Part shown: positions 38,701-50,700 of the stretch, piece by piece | Layout: each line of letters opens with the position of its first letter | How positions within the stretch are numbered: position 1 is the first letter of the stretch | Source of the DNA: Marisa cornuarietis | Lineage: Eukaryota > Mollusca > Gastropoda > Architaenioglossa > Ampullariidae | Direction of reading: 5' to 3' | Length of the DNA stretch: 64,000 nt | NCBI GenBank assembly: GCA_004794655.1 | Contig: SMMW01000626.1 | Coordinates: 652,501 to 716,500, forward strand | The notes under the pieces: model-generated | What the model was told of the DNA's origin: nothing | What the model saw: the letters and a program-made list of their open reading frames with translations, nothing else | Databases searched by the model: none | Made by a program: the position numbers and the translations under genes

Positions 38701-41700
38701 TGGTGAGTCGTATGGAGAAATATATGTAAACACCCAAATAACATCTTTATCTAAGTTCATTAACTTAAGGTTCATGATAAATATTGCTGTTTGATCAAAG
38801 GCAATGTTTATTGACTTGACAAATTTACTTAAGTGTCTCTTCACCATGACTAGGATACTTCCGGATGGTCTACCAGGATGAGTCAGTTTCTAGGCAGGAG
38901 CAAAGTACAAATAGTGCTCGCGGCAAAGTGGTTTAATAATTGGAAGCTGGTTTCAAGATACGGTTCAGTTATACATATCACATCGAAAGACTTTAGATAC
39001 TCAACAAAATCCTGGATAGTTTGGGGGAAAAGTCCGCTAACATTCCAGTTGAGAATTCTATTGTCTCCATGGTTGCATTTTTTTACGTAGCTGTATATGT
39101 TGTTTCTGTCACTGTTCGTGGTGGCAATTCCAGTGAAATGAGAGTGGCCGGCGTCCTGCTTACTGGATTTCTTGTCGCTATTGAGGCGTGTGTTGACTGA
39201 TACTCGTCGGGTGGCAGACGTGCTATCAGATATAAGGGATTGTCTTTTCTTTGTGTCAAGGTCCATAACAGTGACCGTTGTAGAGGGATTAAGGGTCTAC
39301 TGGGTTTCTTTGCTATGTACGTCGAGCGGTCACTCAATAAGGAAGTGTTTCTCTTCAGCTGCTCGTGTGGACTGTCTATGATTGAATACACGGTACAGGC
39401 GCTTGCTTCACCGATCATGTGTCAGCTTTTGCAACGGTGGACCACATTGTCAGCTTTTCCATAGCTGCTTGTTCCTGTTGCGTGTTAGGTTCGTTCTATG
39501 GGGGCATGCTATGCATTATTGAGGGTACTCTTGATATCTCCCACTGTCTTGTTGCTTTGTTGCCGGGATCGTACAATTCTTCATTGTTTTGGTTATCTCG
39601 TCCATATTTTCTTTGATGCAGAGTTTATCACTCTTGAAAAAAAAAACAGTTTCTCTTACATCTTTTACTTCAGTAGCTTGTCTCTTCGTTAAGTCTATAG
39701 CCGATTAGTAAACATGCCAGCACCACACTCATAGCCAGCATGGCTGAAAGTCCGTGAACACGATAGCCTCGAACACAAACAGTTGCAAATTGGGCATATC
39801 TGGTAAGAATTTTCATCAACACACCCTTAAAACGTCCATTGGACACTCTGTATGTTTCAAGGCTGCTGGCCGTATTCTAAAACTGGCACATTTAAAAATT
39901 GTATTAATTAATGATTTTCTTGGATTGTTCTTCTGTCGTCAAAACATCGACCTTGATCATGACAACAGGTTACCTTCGTTAGAGAAAGAGAATGTCTCCC
40001 TGCATCTACATGGAAATTCCTGTTTTGAAGGATATTTACGCAGCACCTTCTCCATACGCTAGTATATGCAAGCAGACGAATGCTTTAATCAAACTATAAT
40101 AAAAAAAATTTCTTGAATTTTTTTCAGCGAAAAAAGCAAGCGACGTACAAAAACCATCAGCAGCATGACAGACCCGACATGGAACCAGACGTTTATCTAT
40201 TGTCCAGTAAAGGAGACGGACTTGCGTGAGCGTCTTTTGGAGATTACTGTATGGGACTATGATCGAATAGGGGCGTCAGAATTCTTGGGCGAGGTACAAA
40301 AGAAATCGTTCTTTGTTTCCACATGTTCGTTTCGTAAATATGTTACATTAATTTTAAATAAAAATATGCAAAACCTTGGTTCAGTACCGATGAATAATTT
40401 ATCTTGAACACAGGAAAAAGAACAAATAAAAGTGGATCTGTGAAATCTATACAAAACACAGCTAGAATAGAAATATAATAAATAATATCTATCAACTGAC
40501 TGAACAATGGATCATAATACTTTCAGCCAAGATTTCCTTTCTGTAAAAGTACTCTCAAAGCATTTCTTCCCAATGTTTATAAGTTTACTTGTTATTTTGT
40601 TATTTACAGCAAAGATGCGAGATTGACATCCTGTTAATCGTAATCCTACATAATGATTTATATACAAAAGTGACCCATTAGAGTGTGCTATGAGTTTGTG
40701 TGCAGTGTTTAGATTTTTTGTGAGCTATTAAAATTTAGAATTATGATGAAGGAAGAAAATACACTGTGTGTACACATGAATGAATGCGTTGCACATTCAT
40801 ACATATGCATGAATGAGTGCATTGTGTTTCTATATATAATGGACTATGTAATAAAAAAAGTAACAACAAAAAGGAAATAGAATGAAATGTGGAAGCCAAG
40901 AGCAATAAAACGTTGTAAATACTAAACCATTCTCATAAATCCCATAATATCTTTTGACTTTTTACCGTGGGTCATTTCTTTGTAGGTAGTTATTTTGATA
41001 GTTGTAAGATTGAGAGGAAAACGAGGGAGAAAACCATAGTATCAAAAAATGCCTCTTTAAAAATAGACGTTTTTAAATATAGACACATAAACACATTTAA
41101 AATGGATGAAAATAATTGCATCTATTAGCTACGATCATAAATAGATAAAAATCTTATGTAAAAACCTATTGTAAGCATGAGAATGTTTTTTTTTAAATCA
41201 TCAAAATGTCGATTACACCAAACACTTCATTAGTTGTGATATTTACAGAAGATTGCTGAAAGTCTAGGGCTGTAGTCTAGATAAGAAACAACAAAAACTA
41301 GTACTTTAACTAGGTTTCGGCACGATATTAAAATGAAAAAAATGCGCCCTTTTCTCTCTTATTCAGGTCCTGATCGATTTGACATCCGCTAATTTGAATG
41401 ATGAGCCTTACTGGTACCAGCTAGGCCACCATGATGATGCAAGTATTCCCCTACCTGCTTCATCTCCTCGCACGGTCAGTGTGTATGCGTGCGTGTCAGT
41501 CCATCTGTGAAATATTATTTTGCTTTTGCGAACAAATAACTTTTAGTACACTATATCAGCACGTTTGCATGGATTTTGTCCTTTTCTGTCTTAACCTGCT
41601 TCACATTGCAAAAATGTGCATCCTTTGTGACGCACAACTATTACAAGATTGCAATAATGTGTTACAAAACAAAAGCATTTTTAATTAGGATGTGAAAATT

Positions 41701-44700
41701 TTCGTTAGTGTATTTTTAAAAAACACATATATAATTTTGTTTTAATCAATATATTGTAACACTTGTTAAGACTTTATATGCCCATAATGTTTAGGGCGGC
41801 CAGTTAAACTGCAGCTTGAGCCTTGAAGAACTACTCCACGTTTGGGTGCTTGTGCGTGAAAATCAAATGCACTTTATCCAGACTTTCTTTGAATGTTACA
41901 TACTGCTTGTTGTCAGATCACTGCCCGGTGTCCTTTAAGCTCGATTGGAGCATCGTTAGCTCATGGAATGTAGCGCGCATTGATCTTGCCTTCTAAACTG
42001 ATATCCGAGATCTTAAATTTGAATTTGAAAGCCGCAGCGCTCTTGACCATGTCTACGACCCTTGTTAGGGTCTAGTTCTCTGTCAAATCAAACCTGAGTT
42101 TGTAAATGGGGTCAGGAATAGGTCTAGACGTCCATATGATTTCGTAGGAGGTCTATTACTGATTAGGACTAGGCCTGAAGATCATTTTTCCAACATAAAC
42201 TTAGCGGTATTTACAGTACTCACAACCCTCGGGAAAAAACAAGAGGAACACATCCCCACGAAAAAGCACTAGCAGGATGATAAGAGGACACGAAGTAGTC
42301 CCGAAGTCCAGAAGATATGGTACACCCTTGGAACGTAACAGCATTTATCACTCTCCCGCCCACGGTTGAAACCTGTAAGTCGTGAAAATTACTAAATATT
42401 CGTGCCTTCATAAACTCTAGCTAAAATTATTCCAGCGTTACATAGTCCGGTTCTTGCATTTGATCTATTTACATTATAAGGCAAACAAAATTTATTTAGA
42501 TGACGATGAGGACGTGCATGCAGAGCAGCCCGAGAGCAAGCAATTACAATCAGAACGAACTCGCAGACTAGTGATCCCATGAAAACAGTTCAAAGCGCTC
42601 ATTTGTTTTTAAAAGAGATTTTAGAGAGGTCAGTTTTTAGTGGCCGCTTGAAACTACCTGATGCAGCCTGAGGGACCATCGTGTGCAAAGGCTTGCTGTC
42701 CAGAACGGAGTATGGTGCGGGAAATGTGGAGTCTGAGTGAATCAAGCACTGGGCGGGGTAGAGTCTGGAGAGTGAGGCAGGAGTGGGGGTGGGGAACTGG
42801 TGATTTACTCCAAACCGGCAACTAAGACTATACAGAGATCTGTATGTAGGCCAGGCGATGCAAGAAGAAAGATAATTAGTAGCACATTGTAGGAGACATG
42901 TATGGCAAATAATATATTAAAAGATAAGGGAGTTTTGCTTTGCTGCACCGTGGCTAAAACTCTGGTCACCATAGGTTGTATTTTTAGTTGGTGGCAAGAG
43001 ATGATTGCGTGCACTGGTCAGACGAAGAGAAGAGTTTTCTGGTTAGGGTGTAGAGGAAGAAAAGTTCGGAGAAATAGGCAGGGCAAGTCCCTTCAAAGAG
43101 TTGAAATCAGAGCACAGACAACTTGTTCGGAATTTGAATGCCACCGAAAAGGGCGAAGGAGAGGAGTGAAATAGTCCCGCTTCCTTGCTTTGAGCAACAG
43201 ACCTCCTGTAGGGGTCTGTTCTTTCTGGTTGGGAGTGAGGTATAGAGGGTAGCGCGAAAGCATGGAAAATATCGTAAACAAGTAACCCAAAACAAATGAA
43301 AATGCGATGTTAGCAGTTGGTCGAGAGAGAATGTAGCTAATGGCACTAATCTGGGAGCTCGTAAAAAGCAGACCGGCAGACAGCTGCAGCCTGAGAAAGT
43401 CATGAAGATTTACTTATGAAATACGCTTAACCATTATCATCACCTGACACCACACTGGTATACAGTTGCAATTTAAAATGTTTCTCTACAAACACTGAGT
43501 TTCACTCCTAAAAACATAAAATAAAATAGCGCGACAGCTCGGTGCTACAAACGGTATGTAAAAGCATTTCAGTATTTCTCTAGGGCATCCTTCATGGAAT
43601 TTATACCTTTCACTAAATCCCGTCAGGGACATCGTTAAACAGATTCATTAAAAAGCCTCTGCTATCTTGAATTTTTTAATCGGCTAATTCCAGTCATTAC
43701 ATCCGTTATGAGCCCATCCCTTCTCTACCCGCACTGACCCCTCTTCCTTAAAAAGCATACTGTAGTCACTCCGCTATTCTGCAAGCCCAATTACCTCAAG
43801 AATTATCGCCCTGCCTATAACTTTGCTATGTGCCTGAAAACCTGTGCTTCATCTACTACACTATCTGCTTCCACGAGCACCATTTGGTGAGATCGCACTG
43901 CTTTTGTGCCGGTGATTTGTTGTTTACCTGCGATCACATTTAAGACCTTGTTTGATTTGTCGGCAGCTTTTGACACATTAGACACAACATTCTTTTCCAG
44001 TGATTTCATGCGATCTTTGGCTTCTTTGTTCTGTCCCGGCGTGACTGCTGCAACCCTCTGTTTCTTGGTTTTCCTAGCTTCCTGCTTGACAAGCCGAAAA
44101 GGGCTCAAAATAACGCTGCTTGTCTATTTGAGCAAACTGACTATTCTACACATTAACTACTTTTGTTTTCATTTCACTCTCTTTTTTTACTACAAAGTGG
44201 CCACTCTGTGCTATTGCTGACTTCATCGTCATGGTCCAGAAATACCTGTCTGAGATGATGAATCCCTACCAACCTACCGTCAGCTCATGCGGACCTTCTG
44301 CATGGGGTTTACATCAGACGGGAACTTTTGGGGGCACCTTTTGTTTTTCTTCTGGGGCAGTACAGTGGCCACCGGCGAAGCTTTCAAGGCTGACATTTAG
44401 ACCTCTTTCTTAAATACCTGGCGGTCTCCTCTTTTACCAACTATCTCTAACTCCTTCACCTTCCTCTTTTGCTTTTGTAGTTTGTAGTGTTATTGTATTT
44501 GTATCTCGTGCTTAATCAAGCGCATTGAGCTTGCTGCCAAATGTAGATATCCACTATATAACTGCTTATTATTAAAGTTTTTTAAGATAAAGAAATAGAT
44601 TGTTACTCCAATTCTGTTAGTAAAATCCGATTCCATACACGTCTGTTTGGCAGGTCGAGAAAAATTGTGGTGAATAATCTTGTGAAATTTATCAGTTATA

Positions 44701-47700
44701 TGCAAGAATTTTAAAAGAAAAGATAAAATATAATGGTGCAAATTTTATGAGGACTGATCGTCTACACATTTAATATATAGTTACTTGACTATGTGTTGTC
44801 ATTCCCTAATATGCATTCGCTGTTAAGTGTTTTAAATATCCCCAGTGTTATAATAAACCTCTTTAATTGTGAATCGTGATTTTTTCCCCCGCAAATAAAC
44901 ATTTTTTACTTTATTTACTTTCCGGTAATGTCGTTGTGTCGGTGGTAGTAAATATCCCTTTGAACATCCATTCGTCATGTTAAACCACAGGTGCAATTTC
45001 TGAGTTTTACATTTCACTGTTGGACTGTGAAGAAAACGATGTCAGGCAAACTCGGATCTTTTGTGCACTTTCCTTCACAGAACCATACGGTCCTAAATTG
45101 TTCATATATGTTTTAATGTTGTACTGTATTGTAATCTTTGCTATATTTTAGATATTTGTGTACAGAAAGAGGGAACTGCGCTAAACGTTACCCTGATTCT
45201 CACGTACAACAAATTTACAACTTATCGCGTAAAAAATCATGACTGATATTTTCAGCGTGGCCTTTTGATATCACATTTCTTATGGTCTGATATTTTTCGG
45301 CAACAGAAAATTAGCCAGGACCCTTACGATGTGAGGAAAAACTACCTTTCCCCACCTGTTTCTGCGCGCGGCCTCAGCGACAGTGACATGTCAGAGCTCG
45401 ATTTCGATGACGGGATTGGAGTTGTTTCAGGTGATGATAGTCTTACGAAATAGTGCAATTTGTCAACGGTTCGATTTTAAAATATGAATATGTAGTTAAC
45501 TGTTTTCTCTGGCAGTAGTAGTTTCAGACTATTTTTATATGACAAATGTAAAAATTCACTACATGTAGTTGATCCATTATAAAAGCTTAGACCATATAAA
45601 AACTCTGATTAAATGCTACATCTTTTTCGAGAACGATTGTTTTAGCTTTATTCCGGGTAATATTTACCGATAAAAGTCATGCATAATGCTTAATATTTGT
45701 TACCGAATAGCTTTACTCAAGCAAAAACAGACTAATAATAACTGATGGCAGTCTTTCCTGACAAAAAATACCAGTTTTTACGCAGAAAAGTCATTCTTCA
45801 AATAGTCAATTCTCAATATGAGGAGAGTATTTTTCATTATATAGCTAGTATTTACTGATGTAAATAGTTCTTTTCATGTGATGTACACTTACTGAAAATA
45901 GAGGAAACAAAAGTTTAAGTTGTTCAAAACGAAAGAATAAAATAATCGCGGACACTTCATCTTGGGGACTGTTTTCTGATTAAAAAGTTGTACAGATTAT
46001 CAACCATGAAAGTAAGCACAATGTTAAACAGACAAAGCAGTCATTTACATGGTTACTATAAAAACTGTGGAAACTGTGTATGTCAAAAGATATAAAACGC
46101 CTCCTTTCAGTAATGCATGGCAGAGAGCTCCATGTAGCTGTGCATGCAAACAGCAAACATACATGACATCGTTTCGTGTAGTCGACTTAGGTTTGCATGC
46201 ATTTAACGTTATACGAACCTTCTATTATTTTTTTTTAATAAAATAAACTCTAATTATTCCTGCATGTAAGGTGTCCAAACTCAAAGTGTTACACTGACTT
46301 GATTGCATAGTATATGGGAATCTACTTTTGCATGGGTCGATGCATTCTAATTACAATGCATGAGGATGGAGGCTCTTTAGTTTTGGATACCTAGCTGCAT
46401 AACAGAATGCATGTAAAATAAATCACATCTTACTGAAACGTGAAAATATTTTTTCTTAGCAAAGATTTGAAGTATGTGAACTATACTTTTTCTTTTCTTA
46501 GTTATATTTAATCTTTTTAAATATAATTTTTTTTAAGTTATGTAGAACTAGGAAATCTTAGTACATCAACAAATTTATGTACATACTGGGCGTATTTCAT
46601 ACATGAAATACGATCTAATTTTGCAGATGAGACGATTGTTTTTGCATTGTTACCTCCCTGTCTGTTTGTCATTCAGTCTCTTTCTTCTTCTCTCGATCAT
46701 TTACACATTATCTCTTCCGCTTTTTTGTTCTTTCAGTTTTTACGCTGTCGCTTGCTTCTCTATGTCCTCATCTGTCTGTCTGGCCTCCGACCTCAACCCA
46801 ATAATCTTTAACAATGAAGATTAGTATTATTTTATACATAATTGCAGAGTTGTTGTATTTGCTATTCATCCAATATTTTGTTGCATATCGAAAATTTTGT
46901 TTAATTTGATTCATAAATTTCAATCTGTTAATTGAAATGTATAACAACTGCTTAACAAGTTAAAATAGAAAGTTTACTGACATTGTACTTTATAAGTAAC
47001 GGATAACTAATGAGTGATAAATCTATTCAGATTTCGACTATTTACATTTAATATGCAATCAAAGGTAAAATCTCTACCCTTACTTTTTTATTGTGAAGAA
47101 ATAGGATCAAATGATAATGAGTTATCTTTTCCATCAACTATATAAAACCCATGGTCTTTGAATTTGACAGGAATTTTCACAGAATATCACTAAGTTACTA
47201 CAAGCTCCACAAATATTCTGCTAAAAATATTTGGAAATATTTTCAAAAATGTGTGGAATGCATTTTTCTACTCAAAAGCCTTATTCGTGTAATTCTTACA
47301 TGTCCAGAACACTGTATTATTTAACGTACAATACGCATGCATCATCTGCATACGTACCTACGAACGTACATATGTATAATGTAGCGTTGATCAACAGAAA
47401 GTGCATTTCAGTACTCCATTCTTTTGAAGAACAAGCATGAGAAAAATCACAAACTCCAGCTCATATTTTACAGAGAAGGAATAGTTGTGTAGTGTGAGAT
47501 TAATTGAAAAGTACATAAAGGTGAGTAAGCAAGTTAAAATGGTTAAGCAGCACATGTGTTGCGGTTCTTGTTTAGCGAGGAGTGCCGAGGACAAGGTCAC
47601 AAGTTTATAAAAATTTATTTGCTGGAAACTGTCATGGTGGACTTTATACTATAGGTGAAGCAAGTCCATGTAGCACACCACTAGGCAGTGAGGACTTGTC

Positions 47701-50700
47701 TGATACGAGTGAGCGAAGGAGGTCGCGTCGTGATCGTGAAGGGTCACCAAGGCGACGCAGTGGCACAGGTAGCCAGCCGATGACTGTCGAAGCTCTAGAA
47801 AAGTATATTCCTTAGCAGTAGTCAAATGCCGACAGAGGTGTCCGCACTGCATGGTTGGTTGCCTCCCTATTGCACGTCAGTCTGTGATCCAACTTTTGAA
47901 TAAGATATATGTATTGGTCGTAATTTTGTGTTAGACAAGAGGAATTTGAGAATGGTTGGCGCATCTAATTGGAAAGATTTCTACAAAATAACGTGGCAGC
48001 AATTTGTCATTGTCATGGCCATTTTTAAATTTCCCAGCCCTCATGTATTTTAATCTTTTATCCTCAAACGAATAGCATGAGTGCAATCACAAATTTTTGT
48101 AACATTTAGAAATAATGGGAGAGAAATAAAACATTGCAGGTATTTTGACACTGGCAGTCTATTTTCAGAAAAAATCAAGATAAGAAAAGGAGTGCGAGGA
48201 AACCGAGCACACTTCTCTTAAACATTTAGTGTTCGTGTAATATAAACACAGGTCATTTCCTTAACTAACTTGAGTTAGCCTGTGGACAGAGTACTTCACT
48301 GAGGACTTCATACCATACAATTACCGTTTACTCTAATAATAAAAAAGGATAAACCTTTCAGGTACTCCAGTACATATATTTTGTTCATGTTAGCTTCTTA
48401 AGTATATTTTGACTGATTTGAACTCACAGCCCTTTCGAGAACTACGCTAACACTTTTAAGTCTGACTCGAGAGCCCATAACATTTCAGCCATGTTCTTCA
48501 TAGTTTGTTCAACGTTTCCCAAACATTTTGCAGTAACTATCTGCTCATTTGAACGTCTGTAAATTTTTTAAATGCTAATAACAATTTTAAAATTTTGAAA
48601 TCGTTGCTGTACGCTCTGACGACTGAATTTGTTTGATTTATTTTAAATATCTGCAGTATTTTACGTGCAAGGCGAAATAATTCACCTAGTCTTGCTTTTT
48701 GTGTGGTTGTTCTTCGATACCGTTGCTGCATGTATTTCAGTATGATGAGTGTTTGTGTAGTATTTATCACAACACTTGCTTGCGTTTGTGGTTGTGTGTG
48801 TTCATATGCGCGTGTGGTGCGTGTTTTTTGTGATTGTGTGTGCGCGCGCGCCAGTACACGCACGCCTTCTTTAGAACACGAAACACACATTGTAATTACT
48901 CGTAAATGTGACTTATTAGTGCGCATTTTAGTGTGCAATTGTTTTGTTCCTTTACTGACACTTTTTCTTTTAAATAAAGGACTAGTGCGCGTGAAACTTT
49001 TCTAGATTCTTGTTTAGTTTTATGTTGTGAAGTAAGTAGCATTTCCCTCTAGCTTTTTCCTTAATGAATATTGGTTTCTTTTTAAAGTATTTCAAATTGC
49101 TTGCGGTGCTTTTTATTTTCATTCATCGTCTTCCTCAGATGAAAAATCAACTAAGCAAATATTGGGGGTTTTTTATATGCAGACTTAAATGGTGCAACAT
49201 ATTGTCGTATTAAGACAGTGAAGCGGTATAGCAGAGAGATTAAGCCAGCACTAGCAGTCGCAAGGCTATTCGTGTTGTGGAAATGCGTGATGACCTTACG
49301 ATTTAGTACGCTGTTTAGTAGTCGGATGTTAGAGTAACTTTGTGTAGAGGTCACAAAGTTACTTACGCATTGACGGTCGCTTCTGCATTCAGTGAACCAG
49401 ATAACGAAAGGTGAGAGATAACCAAACTTTGACGATTAATTTGCTTTCCACATAACATTTTACGTATCTTAAGACAGCAAAAGATCTTCTGTAATTTTAA
49501 ATATAAAATCTTTTAATGCAAAAAAATTATGACGTTAAACAAGTATTCTATCGAAGCTGATCTCCTGGCCTGCTAATCGTGATGTGTAATTGTTTTAGTC
49601 GCGAGCCTACTCTTTGAAAAGACTTATTGAAGTTTGTCATCATTATAATCATCAGCTGTGACTAGCCTTAGGTGCATCTGATAACAGTACATACCACCAA
49701 ATCTTGCCAACTTCCTCTGCCATTCTCTCTGTTAAGCGCCGAACGAGAGGAAAGTCCAGTCTTGAATGTTGTCTTTCCGTTTTTTTCTTTTGTCTGCCCC
49801 TTCTTTTGTGTCCATATACTGTTCCCTGAAAAATCATCTTTGCAAACCCTGATGATATTTAGATATTCCATACCTCTTTAGCTCAAGAAAGCGACAACAG
49901 GGACCCAAGACCTCAAGCACACAGCCATAGACTCACTTTAACTAATACTCTCAATCCACACAAAGAATCAAGACGGCAACAGTACTCTTCATGTGATTTG
50001 GGCCACAACCAAATCGACTTCACCTACTGCCAAAGTATTTAAAATTCATTATCAACAAGGCCATGAGGTTATGCCAGGCGCGACCATGTCACTGGCTGAA
50101 ATGGAAGCTTCAAGCGTAACGCCACTCTAAGTATTTTGACTTAAAGAAGCTGTCCTGCTGTCAGTGCCAAGGTTCACATGCATATAGAAAGACGAAGAGG
50201 ACCAGTTTGGTGAGAGCTGTTATGTCTGCGATGTAATGGAGATCACCTCTAGTTTGAGCTTTTGCCCAGAACAATTGATCCCAAGTATTAGAAACTGCGG
50301 ACTGTCTCTGGCTTTTTAACCTTGGCTCAGCTGTCTGTGATGATGCTGTCAGTGTTGTTGACAGTTTATTCTTTTTTGCATTAATTTCGGTGCCGTATCT
50401 ATACTCATCTATTAAGCTGTTTCACGTTGTGTATCACGTGATATGTAAATGAAGGTTATAATCTTTCTGGAGGACAAAGCCAGTGCGTCTTATGCTGCTC
50501 AGTGTTTACAGCTGAGGTTCTGATGGATTTGTTTTAATACTATGAGGCTAATCTGATCTTAGTCTCATTGTTCGTTAATTCAAGTGTACCTCAGATAGTC
50601 CGGTCGTGCCTCTTTTCGGTTATATATAGAGGATAGTAACTACAGTATAGCAAAATGTGAGTCAAAGTATCAGCGATATTACGTTCGCAGACGATTATGT

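Larger units (their letters stand above)
35367..40127 (+). other. Rim intron 10
   Basis: Contains an (AT)n/(GA)n run and a (CTCGAT)n run near 35671-35739, then a large - strand LINE (36060-39480), then AT-rich sequence without recognisable content to 40127. Confidence 0.85.
41475..45306 (+). other. Rim intron 12
   Basis: Contains a repeat related to 24890-24980, a probable LINE endonuclease scrap (41783-42180), and a LINE RT relic with a (TTA)n-type 3' end (43640-44575). The stretch 42180-43640 is of mixed composition and unassigned. Confidence 0.75.

Noticed and set aside
47582..47815. Open frame ending in a stop at 47815 taken as a gene end
   Set aside because: Phase and homology favour splicing at 47768; the last codons after the donor are not RIM-like.
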